Below the pieces are notes generated by a model. The model worked only from the letters and a program-made list of their open reading frames with translations. It did not search any database and had not been told where the DNA came from. From Gammaproteobacteria bacterium (GTDB lineage Bacteria > Pseudomonadota > Gammaproteobacteria > Thiohalospirales > Thiohalospiraceae), in the NCBI GenBank assembly GCA_015491735.1, contig WFVH01000010.1:1-49381 (forward strand): a DNA stretch of 49,381 bases, read 5' to 3'. Of the stretch, positions 38,270 to 45,208 are shown in pieces; within the stretch, counting starts at the first letter, position 1; each line of letters starts with the position of its first letter. Both the position numbers and the translations under genes were made by a program.

Positions 38270-39012
38270 GTTCTTGCGCGGGTCAGTTTGTCCGCCAGCT
38301 CTTGTCCGGCGCGGAAATCCAGCGTACCCTCATAGATGGCGCGCCCGGTGATTGCGCCCTGAATTCCTTCATCGGCCACTGCGCACAGCGCCCGGATATC
38401 ATCCAGGCTGGTGATGCCCCCCGAGGCGATGACCGGAATGGTGATGGCCTGGGCCAGCGCCACCGTGGATTCGATATTGACTCCGTTCATCATTCCATCG
38501 CGGCTGATATCGGTAAAGATGATCGCCTCTACCCCATCTTTTTCAAAATGTTGCGCCATGTCGATAACGTCATGGTGGGACAGTTTCGACCAGCCATTCA
38601 CCGCAACCTTGCCATTTTTTGCATCGAGGCCGACCATGATATGGCTGGGGAACTCCAGGCAGAGATCATTGACGAAATGGGGGGCGGTAATGGCCCTGGT
38701 GCCGATAATGACATAGCGCACCCCGGCGTCCAGGTATGTCTGCACGGTATCTTCATCCCGGATTCCGCCGCCAATCTGGATTGGCAGATCGGGAAACGCC
38801 TCGCAGATCTCATGCACCACTGCCGCGTTCCTGGGCTCTCCGGACAGGGCGCCATCCAGATCAACCATGTGTAACCGGCGGGCGCCTGCTTCCACCCAGC
38901 GCCGGGCCATCTCCACCGGGTGATCGGAATAGGTGGTGACATCATCCATGCGGCCTTGGCGCAGGCGCACGCACTTGCCGCCTTTGAGATCGATTGCAGG
39001 TATCAGTTCCAT
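38266..39012 (-). CDS. hisA: ProFAR isomerase HisA
   Basis: HisA isomerises the ring-opened histidine intermediate ProFAR to [25 protein letters not shown] carries the catalytic Asp at residue 8, and [20 protein letters not shown] carries the second Asp near residue 129. [16 protein letters not shown] is the phosphate-binding loop. Length is 248 residues. The gap to hisH is 101 bp, the only real spacer inside the his run. Confidence 0.98.
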   Translation of the reverse strand: MELIPAIDLKGGKCVRLRQGRMDDVTTYSDHPVEMARRWVEAGARRLHMVDLDGALSGEPRNAAVVHEICEAFPDLPIQIGGGIRDEDTVQTYLDAGVRYVIIGTRAITAPHFVNDLCLEFPSHIMVGLDAKNGKVAVNGWSKLSHHDVIDMAQHFEKDGVEAIIFTDISRDGMMNGVNIESTVALAQAITIPVIASGGITSLDDIRALCAVADEGIQGAITGRAIYEGTLDFRAGQELADKLTRART

Positions 39013-39113
39013 ATCATCTGGGTCTCTCGTTCATTCAGAGCCTTGGCAAGCAGGGTTCCCCACACCGCCCCTTCTGATGGCGTTGCCGGGGCAACCGCAG
39101 AGCGCGGGCGGGT

Positions 39114-39761
39114 TTATCCATTCCAGCGCAAAAAATTGGCGTACAGTGTCAATCCCGCCTGTTGGCTTTTTTCCGGGTGGAACTGTACCGCAAAGATATT
39201 CTCCTGTACTACGGCCGCGGCCAACGGTTCGGGATAGCGGGTGGTAGCCGCTGTCAGCCTGTCTCCGGCCGGGGTCACGTAGTAGCTATGCACAAAATAG
39301 AACCGAGTATCCTGTTCGATACCGCGCCAGAGCGGATGGTGAGCGCTTTGGTGTACCTGATTCCAGCCCATGTGAGGGATTTTCAGCCGTGCACCGCTGA
39401 CGGGATCGGTCATGCCCGGTGTGAAGGCGTGCACTGCTCCCGGCAGGATACCCAGACATGAGGTTCCGCCATTCTCTTCGCTGTGTTCAAACAGCGCCTG
39501 CATGCCGACACACACGCCCAGAAAAGGTTTGTTCTGCGCCGCTTCATGGATTACTTCGCGCAGCCCGAGGCGGGTGATTTCAGCCATGCAGTCGCGGATT
39601 GCGCCCACCCCCGGCAGCACCACTCGTTCGGCGCGCCGGATCTCCTCGGCATCGTGGCTGATCAAGATCTGCACCGCATCGCCGCCGGCAAACTCCAGCG
39701 CCTTGGCGACGGAGTGGATGTTGCCCATACCGTAATCGATAATTGCCACCCGGTTTGCCAT
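39114..39761 (-). CDS. hisH: Imidazole glycerol phosphate synthase, glutaminase subunit
   Basis: HisH supplies ammonia to HisF by hydrolysing glutamine. The class I amidotransferase triad is visible: Cys in KPFLGVCVGMQALFEHSE (about residue 84), and His and Glu in AVQFHPEKSQQAG (about 194-196). VAIIDYGMGNIHSVAKALE opens the protein. Length is 215 residues. It starts 3 bp after hisB. Confidence 0.97.
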   Translation of the reverse strand: MANRVAIIDYGMGNIHSVAKALEFAGGDAVQILISHDAEEIRRAERVVLPGVGAIRDCMAEITRLGLREVIHEAAQNKPFLGVCVGMQALFEHSEENGGTSCLGILPGAVHAFTPGMTDPVSGARLKIPHMGWNQVHQSAHHPLWRGIEQDTRFYFVHSYYVTPAGDRLTAATTRYPEPLAAAVVQENIFAVQFHPEKSQQAGLTLYANFLRWNG

Positions 39762-39764
39762 CGC

Positions 39765-40358
39765 CTACAGGGTCCCCTTGGTGGAAGGGATGGTATCCGC
39801 GCAGCGGGGATCATGTTCCACGGCCATGCGCAGGGCGCGCCCGAATGCCTTGTAGATCGTCTCCGCCATATGATGGGCGTTTTTGCCCCGTAATCCATCG
39901 AGGTGCAGCGTTACCTTGGCATGATTCACAAAGCCCTGGAAAAACTCCCTGAACAGCTCGGTATCGAATTTGCCTATGCTGGTGCGGGGAAACTCCACTG
40001 CATACACCAGACCCGGGCGGCCGGAAAGATCCACGACTGCCCGGGAGAGCGCTTCGTCCAGGGGGACATAGGCGTGACCATAACGGCGGATCCCCTTTTT
40101 GTCCCCCACGGCCCGGGTGAATGCCTGTCCCAGCGTGATACCGATATCTTCGACGGTGTGGTGCCCGTCGATGTGCAGGTCGCCCTTGGCCTGGATGTCC
40201 AGGTCGAAAAGGCCGTGCCGTGCTATCTGATCCAGCATGTGTTCCAGAAACGGCAGGCCGGTATCGAAGCGGCCCCGTCCGCTGCCGTCCAGATCGATTG
40301 AGACGGCGATTTGGGTTTCCAGTGTTTTGCGTTCTACTGTGGTGCTGCGTTTTGGCAT
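39765..40358 (-). CDS. hisB: Imidazoleglycerol-phosphate dehydratase
   Basis: This is the monofunctional HisB dehydratase (197 residues) and lacks the phosphatase domain found in E. coli HisB. Manganese-binding histidine motifs are present: [37 protein letters not shown] and [20 protein letters not shown]. It is the first gene of the minus-strand hisB-hisH-hisA-hisF-hisI-hisE-hinT-tatABC run. hisG, hisD and hisC are not in the window. Confidence 0.97.
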   Translation of the reverse strand: MPKRSTTVERKTLETQIAVSIDLDGSGRGRFDTGLPFLEHMLDQIARHGLFDLDIQAKGDLHIDGHHTVEDIGITLGQAFTRAVGDKKGIRRYGHAYVPLDEALSRAVVDLSGRPGLVYAVEFPRTSIGKFDTELFREFFQGFVNHAKVTLHLDGLRGKNAHHMAETIYKAFGRALRMAVEHDPRCADTIPSTKGTL

Positions 40359-40483
40359 GTCGTTTCCGCTGTCCGGATTTTGTGCGAAGTGGATAGAATA
40401 CCCTTATCTGCAACCTGTTTGAATAGGGGTGATGGCCATATTATACGAGGGACTGGATGAGTCCGGCCGGGTGCATGGCGGTT

Positions 40484-41227
40484 TCAACGGATAGCGGCCA
40501 TCAACTCATCGATTTTTTCTTTGCCACCTTCGACATGCAGAACGATGGCGCCTTCGCAATCCTCGGCGCCGCCGGAGGCCACCATGGTAGCGGTCAAATC
40601 ATACAGAATTTGCAGGGCATCCAGTTCGGTGATGACGGTGGCGAATCCGGCCATAACCGGCATGTAGCCCACCGGAGCACCGGTTGCCCGGGAAAGTCGC
40701 TGCTGCCCCAACTTGCCGCCGGCGGCAGATACCGATGGGACGAGTTTCGTGAGGGAGATGGGAATAACCAGTTCCGCGCCACGAGCGTAGATGATGGGCA
40801 GGGCACTGCCAATTCCGCCGCCGACAGGGGAACCCAGCAGAATTCCCACATTGCCTTCGGTATCGATGGCATTGCCGCTTTTTATGTAGATATCACCCGC
40901 CTCGAACTGTTCCAGCAATGGCCCTGGCCACCCTCTCGAGACATGGCTGTGCTCTATCAGATAAGGGCCAGGCCCGCGGCTTTGCGCCGGGGTTTCGGCA
41001 AACACCCCACCCTGAATCCAGCCGATGGAAAAGGGGGCATGACCGGGGTCTTCGCCAAGCAGGGCTTTCACCACGTGCCGGGTGGTGCCACTGCCAGCGA
41101 CAACGATTCTGCCATCGACCATGGCCCGTTTCAGTTGTGGCAGCTCCGTGACGGCCCGGCCAATCAGTTGGCGGGCTGTATCGGGGGGCAGCACAATCAG
41201 GGCGGTTTCCTTTTTCATCCGCCCCAT
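40484..41227 (-). CDS. Conserved protein of unknown function, sugar-phosphate-sensor-like fold suspected
   Basis: The 247-residue soluble protein has no signal peptide or membrane helix. It is glycine-rich with the segments RIVVAGSGTTRHVVKALLG, FSIGWIQGGVFAETP, DIYIKSGNAIDTEGNVGILL and GSPVGGGIGSALPIIYARGA. The GSGTT loop and the NAIDxxGNVG stretch recall the ISOCOT/ribose-5-phosphate-isomerase fold of DeoR-type sensor domains, but there is no DNA-binding domain. A second start at 41218 (MKKETALIVLPP) is equally possible. It is upstream of hisB on the same strand with a 125-bp gap, so a metabolic role near histidine or phosphoribosyl metabolism is conceivable but not shown. Confidence 0.75.
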   Translation of the reverse strand: MGRMKKETALIVLPPDTARQLIGRAVTELPQLKRAMVDGRIVVAGSGTTRHVVKALLGEDPGHAPFSIGWIQGGVFAETPAQSRGPGPYLIEHSHVSRGWPGPLLEQFEAGDIYIKSGNAIDTEGNVGILLGSPVGGGIGSALPIIYARGAELVIPISLTKLVPSVSAAGGKLGQQRLSRATGAPVGYMPVMAGFATVITELDALQILYDLTATMVASGGAEDCEGAIVLHVEGGKEKIDELMAAIR

Positions 41228-41297
41228 TATCCCGGATTCCGCGATTTACCGCTAATCAAAGTTCAGCAAGACGTGTCGGGATACGGATGTTACCGGT

Positions 41298-41756
41298 TCA
41301 ATAGTCCTGGAGCAGCGCAGGCTCGGCCGTGAAGCTTTCATAATGGGTCAGACAGTAGCCAAGCCACTCATGAAGCAGCTGATTAAGCTGGCGTTTTTCA
41401 TCCCGGTGCCGCATCTGGGCGTTGGGATAGTCATAGCGGCCTTCAAAACGGTGCTCTCCCTGGTAGGATAATACCTCGGCAACTTGCGCATCATGATAGA
41501 TACGAACGGTCATACCCATATCGACGAGATAGGGGGTTTGCTGCTTGAAAGAGTGTTTGATAGTAAGGGTTGTGGTATAACGGCTGCACTCCTGCACAAC
41601 CACACTCAGCGACATCTGGGCGTTTTGAATGCTGATCGCGGGGGTCGCCATGTCGATCAGATCCGGAAACAGTTGCAGCAGGTCGCGGTAGTTGTTTTCG
41701 AAGACCCACATGGGTGAAGGTTGCCGGGTATTGGTATTGGTCTGATATTGATGCAT
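41298..41756 (-). CDS. DUF1249 family protein (YqiB-like)
   Basis: The 152-residue protein resembles E. coli YqiB (DUF1249), whose function is unknown. Recognisable parts are WVFENNYRDLLQLFPDLIDM, the segment YTTTLTIKHSF, MGMTVRIYHDAQVAEVLSYQ and the C-terminal NQLLHEWLGYCLTH. There is no signal peptide. It is divergent from psd with 150 bp between the two. In E. coli this family neighbours nudF; here the linkage is loosened. Confidence 0.8.
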   Translation of the reverse strand: MHQYQTNTNTRQPSPMWVFENNYRDLLQLFPDLIDMATPAISIQNAQMSLSVVVQECSRYTTTLTIKHSFKQQTPYLVDMGMTVRIYHDAQVAEVLSYQGEHRFEGRYDYPNAQMRHRDEKRQLNQLLHEWLGYCLTHYESFTAEPALLQDY

Positions 41757-41875
41757 GGCTGTTACTGTTTCGTTGTTAATGTACCTGGGTATAGCTATCG
41801 ACAGTTACCGCGTTCCCCTATAGTTTTTTATCCTACTCGAAATTGGCGCGGATGGTTAGGGGTTTCCCGCTGCCA

Positions 41876-41892
41876 GTTATTAACCCGGCCAC
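41876..41892 (+). repeat. ACCCGGC-type repeat end upstream of psd
   Basis: GTTATTAACCCGGCCAC is the same 17-base start found (with one or a few changes) at 19913, 43094 (inverted) and 44922. The remainder of the repeat is not present here; psd starts 18 bp later. Confidence 0.45.
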
Positions 41893-41909
41893 TTTTCCTT
41901 GGAAAAAAA

Positions 41910-42806
41910 ATGACCAAAATTCTGGATTGTTCGAAAACGTTACCGCAATATCTGTTGCCGCACCACCTGTTGTCACGGGCAGTGGGCCGGTTGGCGCGCT
42001 GCCGGAACCCCATCATCAAAAACCTGTTGATCGACGGGTTCAAGCGCCTGTATAACGTTGATTTGAGCCTGGCTGTAGAAACGGATCCGCATGCCTATCC
42101 CGATTTCAACAGTTTTTTTACCCGGGCGTTGCGTCCTGAAGCGCGCCCGCTGGCATCGGCCGCCGGCGCGGTCGTCTCACCGGTGGATGGTCGGATTAGC
42201 CAGGTGGGGGCCGTGCATGACGGTCACCTGCTGCAGGCGAAGGGCCGCGTGTATTCGCTGACCCGGTTGCTGGACTCTTCCAGCCGGGCCGCCGCCTTCA
42301 ATGGGGGGGGGTATGTGAATATCTATCTTTCGCCCCGGGACTATCATCGCATCCACATGCCGTTGGCGGGCAGATTGAAAGAGATGGTGCATATACCGGG
42401 GCGGCTGTTTAGCGTCAACCCGGCTACCGCGCGTACGGTACCTGGCCTGTTTGCCCGCAATGAGCGTGTGGTGTGCCTGTTCGAAACCGATGCCGGCCCT
42501 GTGGCCATGGTGCTGGTTGGCGCGATCTTCGTCGCAAGTATCGAGACGGTATGGGCGGGGATCGTGACCCCGCCCGCAGGCAGGGAAACACGCGTTTGGG
42601 ATTACTCTGCCGAGGAGTATGTGCTGGAGTTGGGCGCGGAAATGGGGCGGTTCAACATGGGTTCCACCGTTATCCTGCTTTTCGGCCGGGACAGGGTTGA
42701 GTGGGAGCCGGCCTGTCAGCCGGACGCGGTTGTCCGGATGGGACAACAACTGGGTGTTTGCCGGGCACCCGCCATCACAGCCTCGTCGACCAAGCCGATG
42801 GCGTAA
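41910..42806 (+). CDS. psd: Phosphatidylserine decarboxylase proenzyme, C-terminus altered by an IS relic
   Basis: Psd makes phosphatidylethanolamine and cleaves itself to form a pyruvoyl group. I use the ATG at 41910 (MTKILDCSKTLPQYLLPHHL). The charge-relay Asp is in VVSPVDGRISQVG (about residue 93) and His in YHRIHMPLAG (about 150). The self-cleavage site is FNMGSTVILLFG (about 252), with MGST in place of the common LGST. The frame continues past the usual family end (RMGQQLGV) for about 15 residues, RAPAITASSTKPMA, which are antisense to an IS3-type transposase relic. The original stop seems to have been replaced, although the catalytic parts are intact. Confidence 0.93.
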   Translation: MTKILDCSKTLPQYLLPHHLLSRAVGRLARCRNPIIKNLLIDGFKRLYNVDLSLAVETDPHAYPDFNSFFTRALRPEARPLASAAGAVVSPVDGRISQVGAVHDGHLLQAKGRVYSLTRLLDSSSRAAAFNGGGYVNIYLSPRDYHRIHMPLAGRLKEMVHIPGRLFSVNPATARTVPGLFARNERVVCLFETDAGPVAMVLVGAIFVASIETVWAGIVTPPAGRETRVWDYSAEEYVLELGAEMGRFNMGSTVILLFGRDRVEWEPACQPDAVVRMGQQLGVCRAPAITASSTKPMA

Positions 42807-43043
42807 CGGCGATCTGCGGGGCTGATCATTCGCCCTCTCCGTCCCCCCGGATCGCCTGGGCCTTTTGGGGAGCACCAGCAGCGCCGCCGTCTCGGCAAGC
42901 GCCTTTTCCTTGCGCTGTAGTTCTTTCTCCAGCTTCTTTATCTGCCTGCGGTTCTTCTTCGCCTGTTCCTCTGCCGGGCCTTGCGCAAGGCCTCGATCTG
43001 CTCGGCGTACAGGCCTTCCTGGCGGCATGTGCCTGGACGGGGG
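42758..43043 (-). pseudogene. IS3-family transposase relic (orfA end and orfB start)
   Basis: On the minus strand, frames read QEGLYAEQIEALRKA, then after a frameshift AEEQAKKNRRQIKKLEKELQ and RKEKALAETAALLVL, the characteristic leucine-zipper C-terminus of IS3-group OrfA. Next comes MISPADRRYAIGLVDEAVMA followed by GARQ, the start of OrfB. The catalytic DDE part is gone. The relic's end overlaps the 3' end of psd. Both frameshift and truncation show it is dead. Confidence 0.8.
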
Positions 43044-43061
43044 AGAGATGCCTGAGGCTCT

Positions 43062-43094
43062 GAATACGACATATTATGTGGCCGGGTAAATAAC
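43062..43094 (-). repeat. ACCCGGC-type repeat, inverted copy of the one at 19913
   Basis: Read on the minus strand it begins GTTATTTACCCGGCCAC and continues ATAATATGTCGT, matching 19913-19940 over about 28 bases. It sits directly next to the IS3 relic, so it may be an IS or MITE end. Confidence 0.6.
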
Positions 43095-43220
43095 TTCGAT
43101 TACCATAATCAAGTGAGGCGACAACTATCCTGACAGAGGGGGCGGTTTACAAAAACAGGAAAACGAAATTGCGCGATGGTCGATTGAAAGAAAGATTCTA
43201 ATAAATTAAGGAGGTTTTCC

Positions 43221-43463
43221 ATGTTATCCCCAGATGATATTTGTAGTAATGCGACGGAAAAAGGGGTAAAAATACGTATGGAGCAGAGAAATGGGTTCGT
43301 TCTAATTGAAGGGAGAAAAGAAGATTTGATGTTTCTCGGTGAATTATTTTCCGCAATAGCCAATGATCAAAGAGAAGGCAGATTTCAAATTTACCCAGAC
43401 GGAGCTGGGAGTTTGTTGTTTGACGATGGCTCCAACGTGGGTATATATATCAACAAGATTTGA
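43221..43463 (+). CDS. Small AT-rich protein, possibly Imm32-like immunity protein
   Basis: The 80-residue protein has a strong ribosome site AAGGAGG 8 bases before its ATG. It is visibly more AT-rich than the genes around it, which suggests foreign origin. The pattern NGFVLIEGRKEDLMFLGELF followed by a Gly/Asp-rich end (PDGAGSLLFDDGSNVGIYI) resembles the Imm32 family of immunity proteins in polymorphic toxin systems. I hold that resemblance only weakly. It sits between two dead transposases with no toxin gene beside it. Confidence 0.6.
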   Translation: MLSPDDICSNATEKGVKIRMEQRNGFVLIEGRKEDLMFLGELFSAIANDQREGRFQIYPDGAGSLLFDDGSNVGIYINKI

Positions 43464-43560
43464 TACTGACGGATCCCCGCGAATTTTTCACAAAAACGCT
43501 TTCTTCTCAAATGAGCAGCCATAATATTCAAGCTGTATTATGTAGTAGTCCAGATTTGAT

Positions 43561-43788
43561 CTGACAGGTATTCCACCCAACTTATCGGTGTCAAAAGCGG
43601 TGCAATTTCTCCCGGGGAAGAGTTCGCACAAATTGTTGTCGGGGTTTTCGGCGTTGAGGAAGAGATACTGGGGTCAGCATTTGTGGGCGAGAGGCAATCG
43701 GGTAGCCTCCAGTGGTAATGTAACGGATGAAGTTTGGAAGGAGTATATAAAGAACCAGCAGCCGGATGCACCCGACGGTGATTTTTAG
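43561..43788 (+). pseudogene. IS200/IS605-family TnpA fragment (C-terminal part)
   Basis: The frame reads GIPPNLSVSKAVQFLPGKSS, then FSALRKRYWGQHLWARGNRV, then ASSGNVTDEVWKEYIKNQQP. This is the C-terminal half of an IS200-type HUH transposase, including the probable catalytic Tyr in the EYIKNQ helix. The N-terminal half with the HUH motif is missing, so the gene is dead. Confidence 0.85.
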
Positions 43789-43817
43789 TGTACTGTAAAT
43801 TGCCTTTAGGCGAAATG

Positions 43818-43868
43818 ACCGGCTTTCAGCCGTAACCCGAAGCCACCAGCACCGGCTTTTAGCCGGTG
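43818..43868 (+). repeat. Twin hairpins of an IS200/IS605-type right end
   Basis: ACCGGC-TTTCA-GCCGT (818-833 of this kilobase) and CACCGGC-TTTTA-GCCGGTG (43850-43868) are two similar stem-loops 30-80 bp after the TnpA fragment. Subterminal hairpins are how IS200/IS605 elements mark their ends, so this is probably the old right end. Confidence 0.6.
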
Positions 43869-43902
43869 GAGCATTCACATACTCCAGCGGCCAGTCAGGG
43901 CT

Positions 43903-44868
43903 ATGACGATACGGAACAAGCTGATAGCCACGCTGCGGCGGAACCTCCAGCAGGCTATTCTAACGCGGGAACTGGATCAGGCAGCCGACCTGTTGCGGCG
44001 GCTCAAGGTAGAAGATCCGCTCTCCGTAGAGTGCCGCGGTCTGGAACTGGAGTACTTGCTGGTTACACACCGCAGGGAGGATGCCCGGCAGTTGGCTGAC
44101 CAACTGGTGCATCTTCATCCTGGCTCTGCCCGTATCCAGTACCTGGCCGGCCGGGTCGATTATCAGGCCAAAAACTATTCTCGGGCACTCGCCTTTTTCA
44201 GCGAAAGCAACCATTTGCACCCCCACTGGCGAGCCAGGTTGTGGTGCGGCAAGAGCCTGACCCAGCTCGGCCGGTATGCGGAGGCCGAAGCGCTACTGCT
44301 GGAGCTGTATGCCAGTCACTCACAAACTGCGCGGGATCTGGCCTGGTTGTATGAAAGGATGGAAAACACGGAGCGTGCCCTTCACTACCTGGAGCGCTAC
44401 CTGCAGAAACATCCGGATGATGCCCTGGCCCGGGCGCAGCAGCAACGCCTGCGTTCCCGCATCCTCCCTCCGGAAGAGCTGCTGGAGGAGGTGGAGATGC
44501 TCGCCGGACTGGGCGAAGCGATCCCGCCGCAGATGCAGGCAGTCTATCTGCAACGGCTGCTGGAGAAGGGAGAAGGAGCGGCCGCACGCCGTTTTGTCGA
44601 CGAACAGCGGGTTGACATGGAGCCGGCACAGGCCGCCTCCCTGGCCTGGATCTGTTACCGGTTGCACGCTTATGATCTGGCGCTGAAACTCTTTGTGGCT
44701 GGTTTGCCCGTCCAGTTCGGTAACTACAAATATCTCCAGGCGCTGGAGGCAACGGCTGCCCGCTGCAACCGGTTGGCGGATCTGATCGCCAGTTATGAGC
44801 AGTATGCCCCTGAACAGAAAAAGCTCTATGGCAGGATCAAGCGGCTCAGACAACGGATAGAAAAATGA
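43903..44868 (+). CDS. Tetratricopeptide-repeat protein
   Basis: The 321-residue protein is almost entirely helical, with TPR-like 34-residue units around residues 25-60, 70-105 (ARIQYLAGRVDYQAKNYSRA) and 105-165 (CGKSLTQLGRYAEAEALLLE). There is no signal peptide, so it is likely cytoplasmic. TPR proteins scaffold other proteins; the partner is unknown. The first 10 residues (MTIRNKLIATL) have no strong ribosome site. It lies just after the IS200 relic and is convergent with the cytochrome gene. Confidence 0.78.
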   Translation: MTIRNKLIATLRRNLQQAILTRELDQAADLLRRLKVEDPLSVECRGLELEYLLVTHRREDARQLADQLVHLHPGSARIQYLAGRVDYQAKNYSRALAFFSESNHLHPHWRARLWCGKSLTQLGRYAEAEALLLELYASHSQTARDLAWLYERMENTERALHYLERYLQKHPDDALARAQQQRLRSRILPPEELLEEVEMLAGLGEAIPPQMQAVYLQRLLEKGEGAAARRFVDEQRVDMEPAQAASLAWICYRLHAYDLALKLFVAGLPVQFGNYKYLQALEATAARCNRLADLIASYEQYAPEQKKLYGRIKRLRQRIEK

Positions 44869-44921
44869 TCCGTTCCGCCCGTGCTTGTCAACCCCGGCAA
44901 AAAATCAGTTGCAGCTGCTCG

Positions 44922-44960
44922 GTTATTGACCCGGCAACGATGTATATCGTTGCCGGTTAA
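44922..44960 (+). repeat. ACCCGGC-type repeat with perfect 11-bp palindrome
   Basis: GTTATTGACCCGGC starts the unit. CCGGCAACGAT and ATCGTTGCCGG (44931-44956) form a perfect 11-bp stem with a 4-base loop. No T-run follows. It runs into a degenerate MITE copy. Confidence 0.55.
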
Positions 44961-45097
44961 ATACTCCTGAAATCCGCCTTTTCTGCGTTGAAAATGGCCA
45001 TTTGCCCTGTGTAAACTCACCTTTTTCGCCTTGAACTGACAAATTTCAGCGCAACCTGAGCAATCACCTCCGCGGGTTCAGCTTGCTGAGTAGTTGC
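44952..45097 (+). repeat. Degenerate MITE copy E
   Basis: The unit keeps the element order: CTCCTGAAATCCGCC, TTCTGCGTTGAAAATGGCCAT, GTGTAAACTCACC, TTTTTCGCCTTGAACTGACA, AATTTCAG, CCTGAGCA, and the end GCTGAGTAGTTGC. Many substitutions separate it from copies C and D, so it is old. It accounts for much of the 340-bp gap between the TPR gene and the cytochrome gene; I see nothing else there. Confidence 0.8.
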
Positions 45098-45208
45098 GAT
45101 TGTCTTGGTAATGGCATACCTGAACCCGCGGTGCAGTCGGTCATTGGCGTGCATCTTCAGAAATCATGCTCTCATGATGCATCAACTATTCACAATCGTA
45201 TTGTCGAG

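Noticed and set aside
42177-43028. 283-codon minus frame across psd
   Set aside because: Only its first third reflects a real (dead) IS3 transposase; the rest is antisense to psd.
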